Shown here piece by piece: positions 19,252 to 28,299 of a DNA stretch of 64,000 nucleotides. Under the pieces are notes generated by a model, which was not told where the DNA came from, ran no database searches, and saw only the letters and a list, made by a program, of their open reading frames with translations. The DNA is from Betaproteobacteria bacterium (GTDB lineage Bacteria > Pseudomonadota > Gammaproteobacteria > Burkholderiales > SG8-41), in assembly GCA_028291945.1 (NCBI GenBank), contig JAQGNH010000077.1, positions 1 through 64,000 on the forward strand, in the 5' to 3' direction. Position numbers and translations under genes: made by a program. Each line of letters opens with the position of its first letter. Within the stretch, counting starts at the first letter, position 1.

Positions 19252-21027
19252 CTAGGCGGACACTAACGGGCCCGGGTTTTTTGCATAGCGCTTCTTGATC
19301 GCTTCCGCTGTCCAGTATGTAAGCGCACCGACCGGCCCTGTCGGGTTGTAGGCCGAGTTGTGGGGGAACACGCTTGCACCCATCACGAACAGGTTATGGT
19401 AATCCCAGCTCTGCAGATACTTGTTCACGGCGCTCGTGCGCGGATTCACGCCCATGATCGTGCCGCCGGTATTGTGAGTGCTCTGATACGGTACCACCGT
19501 CCAGGGATCAGTTCGCGCGGTAGCAGGATTCAGGCTCGTCGGGTTCATCGACTTCGCGATCTCGTTGATTGCCTGCGCCGTATGGCGTGACATCCTGTGC
19601 TCGTTCTCTTTGTAGTCAAAGGTCATGCGCATCAACGGCTGTCCGAACGCATTACGGTATGTCGGATCGAGGTCGTAGTAGTTATAGCGGTTCGCCATCA
19701 CGCTTCCGCTCGAGCTGATCGTCATCGCGCTGCCGTACCATTGAGCGGTCGCAGCTTTCCAGGCTTTGCCCCACTGCGGCGTGCCGCTCGGGAGCGGACG
19801 GAAGCTGATCGGTCGCCCGCCGGTCATGCCGCCCGACAGACTGTAACCCCCGATGAAACCGTGTGGTCCACGATCGAAGTCGAGGTTGGTGTTGTAGTCA
19901 TCGGCAACCATGCTCAGCCCGCCGGTGGACATGAACGGGTTGAAGTGCCGCCCTTCGAAGAAGAGCGTCGCGCCAGCGCCGGTCTGATAGCAATAATTCT
20001 TGCCGATCACGCCTTTCTGAGTCACCGCATCGTACGGCACGCCGAGGCCCGAGAGCAGCATGAGATGCACGTTATTGATCGCGTAGGCGCACAGGATGAC
20101 GAGCTGTGCGGGCTGTTCGTACTCTTCGCCGTTCAGCACGCTCGTATACGTCACGCCGGTAACGCGCTTGCCGCCCGAATCCTTCAATACCTTGGTAACC
20201 CATGCGTGCGTACGAAGCTCGAAATTGGGGTTACGCATTGCAATCGGGATCACCGTGATGTGCGGACTGCCTTTCGCATTCGCTTCGCAACCGAAGCGCT
20301 CGCAGAAGCCGCAGTACTGGCATGCGCCGAGCCGCGCGCCGTCCGGGTTGGTGTACGCGCGGGATGCGTTTGCGGTAGGACGCGGGAAGGGGTGATATCC
20401 GTTGGCGCTTGCTGCCACCGCAAACATCTCTCCGGCGAGGCTGCTGCGCAGCGGAGGAAGAGGATATTCGCGAGCGCGTGGCGCTTCGAAGGGGCTGCCG
20501 CCTGGCTGTATCTTGCCGCGGATGTTGCCGGCTTTACCCGAGATGCCTGCGGTATATTCGAAGCGGTCGTAGTAGGGCTCGAGCTCGGCGTACGTGATGC
20601 CCCAGTCCTGGATCGTCATGTCGGCGGGTATATACGCCTTGCCGTAACGTTCCTCATAAAGGCTGCGTACCTTGAACTCCATGTCGGTCCAGCGCCAGGT
20701 GTGGCCGTTCCAGTGCACGCCCGCGCCGCCGACGCCTTCTCCCGGAAGAAAAGAACCGAGCCGCCGCATCGGCAGCGCTTCCTGCGAGGGATTGTTGCGA
20801 ATCGTGAGCGTGTCCTTCGCGGGGTTCTGCATCAGATCGTTGCGGGCGGAATAACGCAGCTCATCGCGGATCATGGGCACCGCGAAATCTTTTTCGGTGC
20901 TGCGCATGGCGCCGCGCTCGAGCGCAACGACTTTCATGCCCGCTTCGCTCAGCTCCTTCGCAAGGATGCCGCCCGTCCATCCGAGTCCGACCAGGACGAC
21001 ATCAACTCCTTTTAATTTCTGAGCCAT
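19252..21027 (-). CDS. GMC family oxidoreductase (gluconate/sorbitol dehydrogenase large-subunit type)
   Basis: VVLVGLGWTGGILAKELSEAGMKVVALERG; QYCGFCERFGCEANAKGSPH; NPTGPVGALTYWTAEAI. Confidence 0.92.
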   Translation of the reverse strand: MAQKLKGVDVVLVGLGWTGGILAKELSEAGMKVVALERGAMRSTEKDFAVPMIRDELRYSARNDLMQNPAKDTLTIRNNPSQEALPMRRLGSFLPGEGVGGAGVHWNGHTWRWTDMEFKVRSLYEERYGKAYIPADMTIQDWGITYAELEPYYDRFEYTAGISGKAGNIRGKIQPGGSPFEAPRAREYPLPPLRSSLAGEMFAVAASANGYHPFPRPTANASRAYTNPDGARLGACQYCGFCERFGCEANAKGSPHITVIPIAMRNPNFELRTHAWVTKVLKDSGGKRVTGVTYTSVLNGEEYEQPAQLVILCAYAINNVHLMLLSGLGVPYDAVTQKGVIGKNYCYQTGAGATLFFEGRHFNPFMSTGGLSMVADDYNTNLDFDRGPHGFIGGYSLSGGMTGGRPISFRPLPSGTPQWGKAWKAATAQWYGSAMTISSSGSVMANRYNYYDLDPTYRNAFGQPLMRMTFDYKENEHRMSRHTAQAINEIAKSMNPTSLNPATARTDPWTVVPYQSTHNTGGTIMGVNPRTSAVNKYLQSWDYHNLFVMGASVFPHNSAYNPTGPVGALTYWTAEAIKKRYAKNPGPLVSA

Positions 21028-21152
21028 GGTGAACGTCTCCCGGGAAGGAAAGACAACAACAAATGCAAAGACGGTAAGGAAACACCAACGAAGGCAGGTC
21101 GAACTGAGGACGAGTCCGGTCCTTCTCCTTTGCGACCTTTATGTTTTTGTTC

Positions 21153-21524
21153 TTACTTCAATATTCTCTGCATGTACTCGATGACATCCGCACGGTCTTT
21201 TGCCTCAGGCATACCCGCGTACGGCATCCTATTCGCTGGAACGAGCTTCTGCGGATCAGCGAGAAAAGCATCGAGGTTTTGCCGCGTCCACGTAATGTTT
21301 GCGCGCTTGAACGCGGGGGAGTAACGGAAATCGTCGAGCTCTGCAGCGCGACGCCCGATGACGCCATGCAGACTCGGACCGACGCCGTTCGAACCCTTTT
21401 CGATCGCGTGGCACGCACGGCATTCCTCGAACACCTTCTCCCCGCGCTTCGGATCGCCTTGTGCGCTCGCTGCGTGGGCAATGACTGCCAATGCCGCAGC
21501 GAAGAATACTTTTCGAGTGGTCAT
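21153..21524 (-). CDS. Class I cytochrome c (c2/c550-like)
   Basis: Signal peptide, ECRACHAIEKGSNGVGPSLHGVIGR, NRMPYAGMPEAKDRADVIEYMQ. Confidence 0.92.
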   Translation of the reverse strand: MTTRKVFFAAALAVIAHAASAQGDPKRGEKVFEECRACHAIEKGSNGVGPSLHGVIGRRAAELDDFRYSPAFKRANITWTRQNLDAFLADPQKLVPANRMPYAGMPEAKDRADVIEYMQRILK

Positions 21525-21611
21525 TCTGAAATTAGGCCCATTGCTATTTTTCCGGAAATTCATCCGGTGCGCTGATTTCGTTGTCTTTGTCCCGTGCCGC
21601 TGCAGCGTGCA

Positions 21612-23384
21612 TCAAGCAGAAACCAGGGGTGCGGGATTCTTCGTGTAACGCTTTACCGCGTCGGCCGTCCAGTACGCGAGAGCGCCGACTGGTCCTGTTG
21701 GGTTGTACGAAGCATTGTGTGCGAATACATTCGCCCCGACGACGAACAGATTGTGATAGTCCCAGCTCTGCAGGTACTTGTTGAGCGCACTGCTGCGCGG
21801 GCTGGTACCCATGATCGTGCCGCCCGTGTTGTGCGTGCTCTGGTAAGGCACCACGGTCCACGGCTCGGTGCGGGCCGTCGCCTCGTTCAGGCGCGTCGGG
21901 TTCATCGACTTCGCGAGATCGTTGATGACTTGAGCTGCGTGACGCCCCATCTTGTGCTCGTTCTCCTTGTAGTCGAAGGTCATGCGCATCAGCGGCTGAC
22001 CAAACGCGTTGCGATAGGTCGGGTCCAGATCGAAGTAGTTGTAGCGGTTCGCCATGACGCTGCCGCTCACTCCGACGTTCATGGCCGTCTGGTACCACTT
22101 CGCCGTGGCGGCCTTCCATTCTTTACCCCACGCGGGCGTGCCGCGCGGGACGGGCCTGTAGCCGATCGGAAGGGCGGTGTTGAAGCCTGACGACAGGTTG
22201 TATCCGCCGATCCAGCCGTGCTTGCCGCGATCGAAATCCCAGTTCGTGTTGAAGTCGTCTGCGGATGCGCTCGAGCCTCCCGCAGACATGAACGGGTTGA
22301 AGTTGCGGCCTTCGAAAAAGAGTGTGGCCCCGGCGCCTGTTTGATAGCAGTAGTTCTTGCCAATCACGCCCTTCTGGCTTACCGGATCGTAGGGCTGACC
22401 GAGACCCGACAACAGCATGAGATGCACGTTATTCAGGGCGTACGCTGTCAGCAGCACGATCGACGCCGGCTGCTCGAACTCCTCACCGTTGAGCACGTTG
22501 GTGTACGTCACTCCCGTGACACGCTTGCCGCTTGCGTCTTTCAAGATCTTGCTGACCCACGCGTGCGTCCGCAGCTCGAAGTTGGGATTGCGCATCGCAA
22601 TCGGAATGACAGTCATGTGCGGACTGCCTTTCGCGTTCGCTTCGCAGCCGAAGCGCTGGCAGAAACCGCAGTACTGGCACGCGCCAAACCGCACTCCATC
22701 GGGATTGGTATAAGCGCGCGACGCGTTCGCACTCGGACGCGGAAACGGATGGTATCCGGCGTTTTTCGCAGCTGCGCTGAACACCTCATTCGCGAGTATG
22801 GGTGTGAGCGGAGGCAGTGGATATTCGCGCGCACGGGGCGCTTCGAACGGATTGCCGCCGGGCTGAATCTGGCCGTCTATGTTTCCGGCTTTGCCGGAGA
22901 CCGCAGCGACGCGCTCGAACTTGTCGTAATACGGTTCGAGCTCGGCGTACGTGATGCCCCAGTCCTGGATCGTCATGTCGGCCGGAATGAAGCTCTTGCC
23001 GTAGCGCTCCTCGTAACGGCTGCGCACCTTGAACTCCATGTCGGTCCACCGCCACGTGTGACCGCTCCAGTGCATACCCGAGCCGCCCGCGCCTTCACCG
23101 GGAAGGAATGAGCCGAGACGCCGCATCGGCAGCGCCTCCTGATTCGGATTGTTGCGGATCGTCAGCGTGTCCCTTGCGGCGTTCTGCATGAGCTCGTGGC
23201 GCTGCACGTATCGCAGTTCATCACGAACCTGCGGCACCTGAAAGTCCTCGGCGGTAGAAAACATTTTTCCGCGTTCGAGCGCGACGACCTTGAGGCCCGC
23301 TGCGCTCAGTTCCTTCGCGAGTATGCCCCCGGTCCAACCCAGCCCGACGATCACAGCGTCGACTTCTTTCAGTCTGGTAGCCAT
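21612..23384 (-). CDS. GMC family oxidoreductase, paralogue of 19252-21027
   Basis: AVIVGLGWTGGILAKELSAAGLKVVALERG; long near-identical blocks shared with the neighbouring GMC gene. Confidence 0.92.
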   Translation of the reverse strand: MATRLKEVDAVIVGLGWTGGILAKELSAAGLKVVALERGKMFSTAEDFQVPQVRDELRYVQRHELMQNAARDTLTIRNNPNQEALPMRRLGSFLPGEGAGGSGMHWSGHTWRWTDMEFKVRSRYEERYGKSFIPADMTIQDWGITYAELEPYYDKFERVAAVSGKAGNIDGQIQPGGNPFEAPRAREYPLPPLTPILANEVFSAAAKNAGYHPFPRPSANASRAYTNPDGVRFGACQYCGFCQRFGCEANAKGSPHMTVIPIAMRNPNFELRTHAWVSKILKDASGKRVTGVTYTNVLNGEEFEQPASIVLLTAYALNNVHLMLLSGLGQPYDPVSQKGVIGKNYCYQTGAGATLFFEGRNFNPFMSAGGSSASADDFNTNWDFDRGKHGWIGGYNLSSGFNTALPIGYRPVPRGTPAWGKEWKAATAKWYQTAMNVGVSGSVMANRYNYFDLDPTYRNAFGQPLMRMTFDYKENEHKMGRHAAQVINDLAKSMNPTRLNEATARTEPWTVVPYQSTHNTGGTIMGTSPRSSALNKYLQSWDYHNLFVVGANVFAHNASYNPTGPVGALAYWTADAVKRYTKNPAPLVSA

Positions 23385-23482
23385 GTCACCCTCCCGATGC
23401 GTTGTGCGGTGAACCGGTGAACACGCGATCAAGTGAAGAAGCGATTAAAAAGCAGGCTCATCGCTGTGTCATGCGTTACGCG

Positions 23483-24190
23483 TCAGCTCATGTCCGCAAT
23501 GCCGAGCGGGTTCGCCGGGAATTTCTTGTCGCGGTACTTTTCTATGTTCTGCTGATTGACCGCGATCACGCCGGGGAAGCCGATCATCTTCCAGCCTGCC
23601 TTGTTCTGATTACCGCCATAGAGGGGATCCGAGAACATGCCTTCGATGACATTCTGATAGAGCATCGTGAAGAAGACGCGCGCAGGCGGTCCATTTTCGA
23701 AGTTCACTTTGCCAGTGGACCAAGCGACGAGGAACTCCTGTCGCTGCGTCTCCGGCATTTTGTCGAACGGTTTGCTGTAGGTTTTGACGCAGTAGGCATT
23801 CGCTGATGCGATGCCTGCGCGGTAGAGCTCGGCGGGTGTAAGCGGCAGCTGGTAACCCTGGCTCGGCACGCCTTGTTTCCAGGGCCCCTGCATGTACAGA
23901 CGGTCGCCTTTGCCCCAGCCACCCGCAAGTGCGCGATCGATGAAAGTGTTGATCCCCATATCGCTGCCTTTCGGAGACAGCTCGTCGGCAGGCACCATAT
24001 GGTCGACGACCGCTTCGATGAACGCTGCTTCGTCCGGATTCAGGAATGCATAACCCGCGCTCGGTGTGGGGGGTGCCGCTGCTTTCTGTTGAGCCTGCGC
24101 GGATTGCGGCAAGCCGACGCTCACTGCAGCAGCGCTGCTCGCCACGGCGCTTTTCAAGAAAGCGCGGCGATTGAACGGCACGTTCTTCAT
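23483..24190 (-). CDS. Gluconate 2-dehydrogenase subunit 3 family protein
   Basis: Twin-arginine-like NRRAFLKSAVASSAAAVSVGLP; FLNPDEAAFIEAVVDHMVPADELSPKGSDMGINTFIDRALAGGWG. Confidence 0.9.
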   Translation of the reverse strand: MKNVPFNRRAFLKSAVASSAAAVSVGLPQSAQAQQKAAAPPTPSAGYAFLNPDEAAFIEAVVDHMVPADELSPKGSDMGINTFIDRALAGGWGKGDRLYMQGPWKQGVPSQGYQLPLTPAELYRAGIASANAYCVKTYSKPFDKMPETQRQEFLVAWSTGKVNFENGPPARVFFTMLYQNVIEGMFSDPLYGGNQNKAGWKMIGFPGVIAVNQQNIEKYRDKKFPANPLGIADMS

Positions 24191-24265
24191 TGCTCCTCCC
24201 TGCGTCCTGATAGGCTTCGGCGTCGCGCCTCGAAGCGGTGCCGCAACGGTCCCTGCAGGAACCAT

Positions 24266-24524
24266 ATGATGCTGTAATTATGAGCAGCAGTATAAGCCAC
24301 TGGATTGCACTTGCAACCATCGCCGAATTCCACGACGGCCACGGATACTTGCTCAAGCGTTCGCCGCGCTCGAGTAGCCAGTGCCAGCCCGTGTGAGCAA
24401 CAAGGGCCGAGAGGATGATCGTGCCGGTGCGCTCAGGTACCGCGTACCGGAAAATCAGATCGAGGAGCTGAGCGTTACGGCGATGTGCCGCGGCAGCATG
24501 GGAATGGTGTGAGCACCGGACGTC
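24266..24524 (-). pseudogene. Fragment of a membrane protein gene (HupE/UreJ-like C-terminal region)
   Basis: Minus frame with no start codon at its 5' end reads ...LDLIFRYAVPERTGTIILSALVAHTGWHWLLERGERLSKYPWPSWNSAMVASAIQWLILLLIITA; in-frame TGA immediately upstream. Confidence 0.45.
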
Positions 24525-24783
24525 TCATTATTGTGCGCGATAGCGAATGGCATATTTCAGCGCCTCGCTAGGCTTACGAGGCGTGCCTATAATGACGATC
24601 CGTTAACGGGTCCTGTCGCGTACACCGCACTTGCCGCGGCACGAGGCTGCGGTCAGGACTGCTTCAGGCTTCCATTACACTGCGTCCTTGCGCTTCTGCC
24701 CCTGAACGCGCTACGTTAGTCCGCGTACCGCCGCGCCTCCACACGGGCGACGAATCCATGACCTTGAATTTCTCCGGACGAGT

Positions 24784-25119
24784 TTGATGATCGACGAGTT
24801 CCTGCTCACCGTTCTCTACATGATGGCGGGAATCGGAGCGATGCTGTATCTCGGATACCTCGTGTGGTTCCTGCACACTGCTGAGAGTTTCCGGGAGTCG
24901 CCCTTTCTCGCAGCCTGCGCATGGATTTCCATGGTCGGGGCGCTGCTGTTTTTCGGTTCCATGGTTAGCATGGGATACCTGTCGTTCGATGTGGCAACGC
25001 CTTGGGGAACGATACCGAGCGAGGTATTCGGAGCGCTGCTCGCGCTGACGAGTCTCGGCGTGCGCTACCTCGGCTCAGCGCGAAAGCGGAAAAAGCGACT
25101 GCGCGGGTCCGTCGTCTAA
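24784..25119 (+). CDS. Small membrane protein of unknown function (about three predicted TM segments)
   Basis: LLTVLYMMAGIGAMLYLGYLVWFL...ACAWISMVGALLFFGSMVSMGYL; clear hydrophobic segments. Confidence 0.6.
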   Translation: MMIDEFLLTVLYMMAGIGAMLYLGYLVWFLHTAESFRESPFLAACAWISMVGALLFFGSMVSMGYLSFDVATPWGTIPSEVFGALLALTSLGVRYLGSARKRKKRLRGSVV

Positions 25120-25141
25120 GAGCCTGTGAGGAGAACATAAC

Positions 25142-25302
25142 GTGCGTCCGGCAATCTGCGCATTCGTCGCAGCACTCGTTTCGTCATTGTTCTGTTGGTG
25201 CCCGTCGCTGGCAGCGGAACAGCCGTATCCTATCGATGGTTCGTCGAAGAGAAGGCGCGCTGGACTAAAATGGTAAAGGACAGCGGCTTCAAGCTCGATT
25301 AG
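25142..25302 (+). pseudogene. Internally deleted TctC/Bug gene relic: signal peptide joined to C-terminal end
   Basis: GTG start after GGAG SD: VRPAICAFVAALVSSLFCWCPSLAAEQPYP, then in another frame YRWFVEEKARWTKMVKDSGFKLD*, matching Bug C-termini such as ESVRFGKVIKDAGIKGE. Confidence 0.65.
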
Positions 25303-25350
25303 CGCGCTTGGCGTGGTAAGCCGAGCTGCGGGTATACCCTGCCCACGGAC

Positions 25351-25692
25351 TCAGACTGGGTGCGCGGCGCGGTCGTAGACGAGAACGCCTGTCTCGCGCA
25401 AGGCGCCGTGAACTTTTGGCGTGCTCCCGTCGGGATCGAACCATTCCAGGTCTACTTCGAAGGTGACCCGCTGCTGCAGCTGCGCGTGCCACGTCTCGGA
25501 ATTGACCATCCACAGGGCTAGAGTCTCTTCGCTGTCGCCTACCGGTTCGATTTCTACGGCTATATCGATGTCACTATCGGGCTCGTAGCTGTCCGTCGTT
25601 CGACTGCCGAAAATCCACAACCGACGAATACGAGGCGTGGCCTCGGCCCAGCCGGTGAGAGTGTCTCGAACATCGTTATCAAAAGCGCTCAT
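25351..25692 (-). CDS. Nucleotidyltransferase domain protein (minimal nucleotidyltransferase, MNT-like)
   Basis: IFGSRTTDSYEPDSDIDIAVEIE (GSx..D.DxD nucleotidyltransferase signature). Confidence 0.82.
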   Translation of the reverse strand: MSAFDNDVRDTLTGWAEATPRIRRLWIFGSRTTDSYEPDSDIDIAVEIEPVGDSEETLALWMVNSETWHAQLQQRVTFEVDLEWFDPDGSTPKVHGALRETGVLVYDRAAHPV

Positions 25693-25804
25693 GTGTCATC
25701 TGGGTTGTGCTTGTCCGGTGCAGAATGAATTGACCGATATAAGCGCTCTGCGTTCTTTGCAGAAAGCGTGCCGACCCGCGCGTGTTTCGTATTGCACAAG
25801 CCGT

Positions 25805-26173
25805 TTACCCTGGACTGACTGGGGCCGAACCCCGGCGCTCGAGTGAGCGCAGGTGCAGGAACGTGTCCAATGCCGCTGCCAAGGCGGGAGCGACGATTAC
25901 GCCGAGCGCAGCGTAAACAAAGATCTCGGGAGACAACGCCGTGTAGTACAGAACAAAAACGGCGACCACGCTGAAGAGACTCGCCGCGACCAGGCGCCGC
26001 CCGAAATGCGCGTTTGTCTCGAACCAGAGTAAGTCATCGTTGAGTGTCGCGCGGGTGCGAAAGCCGTAGACGCGGTTGCGCGGTACCTTCCGCAGCACCA
26101 ATGGTATAGCGAGCGCCAGGAACAGACAGGCGCACGAAAGCATGGTGATGAGGGCTTTTTCAAACGGATCCAT
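25805..26173 (-). CDS. SdpI/YfhL-like membrane protein
   Basis: PLVLRKVPRNRVYGFRTRATLNDDLLWFETNAHFGRRL plus hydrophobic helices; ATG at 26173. Confidence 0.65.
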   Translation of the reverse strand: MDPFEKALITMLSCACLFLALAIPLVLRKVPRNRVYGFRTRATLNDDLLWFETNAHFGRRLVAASLFSVVAVFVLYYTALSPEIFVYAALGVIVAPALAAALDTFLHLRSLERRGSAPVSPG

Positions 26174-26195
26174 GAACGGGGTTCGCTTGCAGGCA

Positions 26196-26651
26196 CTATG
26201 CCGCCGTATTGTTGACGACGTAACGCAGAAAGCCGCTGTGCGGCGTGTATTTGTCGTAAAGGCCACGCGCACGGTAATTGTTTTCGCGCGTGTTCCAGTA
26301 AAGCCGCGACCAGCGCTGCTCGGTCATCTCTGCGAGCAGCCAGTCGATGAGTTGGCGGCCCACGCCGGTTGCACGCTGCGCGGGATCGACAAACAGGTCT
26401 TCGAGGTAGCAGACCGGTGTCAGCGTCCAGGTATTCTCGTGAATCACGTAGTTGGCCATGCCGATTACACCGTTAGTTGGGTGCTCGGCTACGATGGCAT
26501 GCACAGGCGATGCGGCGTCGATGATGCGCGCCCAAGTGTGCCGGGTGATCGCTTCAGACAAGGCTCTTTCATAAAAACGGCAATAGCCGTCCCACAGCTC
26601 ACGCCAGCGCGCTTCGTCACGTGCTTCGATCCTGCGTATCGTGACCGTCAT
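26196..26651 (-). CDS. GNAT family N-acetyltransferase
   Basis: YLEDLFVDPAQRATGVGRQLIDWLLAEM acetyl-CoA binding motif. Confidence 0.88.
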   Translation of the reverse strand: MTVTIRRIEARDEARWRELWDGYCRFYERALSEAITRHTWARIIDAASPVHAIVAEHPTNGVIGMANYVIHENTWTLTPVCYLEDLFVDPAQRATGVGRQLIDWLLAEMTEQRWSRLYWNTRENNYRARGLYDKYTPHSGFLRYVVNNTAA

Positions 26652-26772
26652 TTCTCAGCACCCGGAAGGATAGGGTTCATTTCGATTGCATCGGGCATCT
26701 CGATGAATAGCACGCCGCGACGACTCGTTGCCGGTCGCAAGCTCAAACGGAGCACGGCGGCAGGTGACGGCT

Positions 26773-27384
26773 TCATGTCGGAGTGTCCGCGCTTGCCCGG
26801 CGCAACACACGAAACACCGCCTTGATGCCGCGCCACAGCTTGGGCAGCAGCCAGATCATCAATAGGATGAACACCGCGAGCGCGGCAAGAAACGCCAACG
26901 GATGTTGAAACGCAAACCATATCCCGCCGAGCACCACCACATCTTCGGTGAGTGAAGCGCCCCAATTGGAAAACGGTTCCGGTGACGTATTGATCAGCGC
27001 GCGTCCACCCGCTTTGGTCAGGTGCGTTCCCGCCGTGATCGTGCCGCCGAGCAAGCCGGCAGCGATGGTGAGAGCGCTCAGAGTGTCACCGGTCGCCCCT
27101 GCCGCTAGCAGCGCGCCTGCCGGAATCCGGACGAACGTGTGAATGGCGTCCCAGGCGCTGTCGAGTGCCGGTACCTTGTCGACCAGAAACTCGACCAGGA
27201 GCATGAAACCTGCTGTTCCGATGACCCACGGGTGCTGCAACACTTTGAGACCCGGCGGAAGCTCGAAGTAACCGAGGTAGCCGGCGAGGCCGACCGCAAA
27301 GATTACGAGGTAGAGACGTATACCGCTAGCCCAGGCGAGCAGCGAAGCCAGCGCAACGTTCTGCAGCACCAGCCATTCTGCCAT
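26773..27384 (-). CDS. DUF4126 domain-containing membrane protein
   Basis: ALASLLAWASGIRLYLVIFAVGLAGYLGYFELPPGLKVLQHPWVIGTAGFMLLVEFLVDKVPALDSAWDAIHTFVRIPAGALLA. Confidence 0.85.
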   Translation of the reverse strand: MAEWLVLQNVALASLLAWASGIRLYLVIFAVGLAGYLGYFELPPGLKVLQHPWVIGTAGFMLLVEFLVDKVPALDSAWDAIHTFVRIPAGALLAAGATGDTLSALTIAAGLLGGTITAGTHLTKAGGRALINTSPEPFSNWGASLTEDVVVLGGIWFAFQHPLAFLAALAVFILLMIWLLPKLWRGIKAVFRVLRRASADTPT

Positions 27385-27413
27385 TGTCGTCTACCGCTCC
27401 AAAGGCTCGTGCA

Positions 27414-28274
27414 TTATGATGCTGCCGAAATTTTTCGTCCCATTGTCAGCGCGGTGTTGGTGCGCTCGGGTTTGGGCATCAGCCATTTGAAACCCTGAGC
27501 GAGGACGTCCTTGACGTTCTTCTCGTCGACGTGAGGATGGCCGCACGCAACCTTGTGCTGCTTGCAGATGTCGAGAATCTCGTTGATCGCGCCAGCTACG
27601 GTAGGGTGGCTGTACTGGCGCGGGAACCCGAGGTTTTGCGAGAGATCCCCTTCGCCTATGATGACGACGCCGATTCCCGGGACTTCTTTCAGGATCTTCG
27701 GCAGGTTCTTCATGCCTACGACGTCTTCGCACATGATGGCGACGAGAATCTCGCCTTTCGGATCGAGCGGCCATACGTCGGAGCGGTCGTAGTATTCAGG
27801 TTGCGTCAGACCCCAGTAACGTGCTGCCGCTGCGGGCGCATCGCCTCGCTCGCCCCGGGGCTCGAAGCGCGGTGCACCTGCCGGGCGTGCGTAACGGCAC
27901 GACGACACCGCGTTACGTGCTTCTTCCACCGTGCTGACGTGCGGCCACACGATGCCATACACGCCGCTGTCGAGCACCTGCTTGGCGACCCATTGATTCA
28001 TCTCGCTGCCATTGGGCGGAATGCGGACCATGGGTGTCACGGCCGGCGCGATGCTCCGCGATTCAACGATCTGCCGGCGGTTGAGCAGGTACTGCAGGCA
28101 GTGACGCAGCGTGGAAATGTCGTAAGGGTTGTGCTCCATCTCGAAGACCACGCCGTCGTAAGGTTCTGTCGCAGCGATCTGTGTATAGGCCACCTCGGCA
28201 GGCGCGAAGCTCACGAAGACGTTCTTGCCTTGTTCGAGTTGTTTGATGATGCCGTTCAGGCGCGGGATTTCCAT
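27414..28274 (-). CDS. HpcH/HpaI aldolase family protein (divergent, with insertion)
   Basis: VVFEMEHNPYD, PMVRIPPN, DSGVYGIVWPHVSTVEEA, VIIGEGDLSQNLG; catalytic His/Arg/Glu/Asp positions appear retained. Confidence 0.85.
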   Translation of the reverse strand: MEIPRLNGIIKQLEQGKNVFVSFAPAEVAYTQIAATEPYDGVVFEMEHNPYDISTLRHCLQYLLNRRQIVESRSIAPAVTPMVRIPPNGSEMNQWVAKQVLDSGVYGIVWPHVSTVEEARNAVSSCRYARPAGAPRFEPRGERGDAPAAAARYWGLTQPEYYDRSDVWPLDPKGEILVAIMCEDVVGMKNLPKILKEVPGIGVVIIGEGDLSQNLGFPRQYSHPTVAGAINEILDICKQHKVACGHPHVDEKNVKDVLAQGFKWLMPKPERTNTALTMGRKISAAS

Positions 28275-28299
28275 GGCGCGATTCTCCGGTTGCTGTTCT

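Noticed and set aside
19597-21015. 472-aa plus-strand ORF opposite the GMC gene
   Set aside because: Fully antisense to a strongly supported GMC oxidoreductase; long antisense ORFs are expected in high-GC DNA, and composition is Arg/His/Ala-rich with no recognisable motif.
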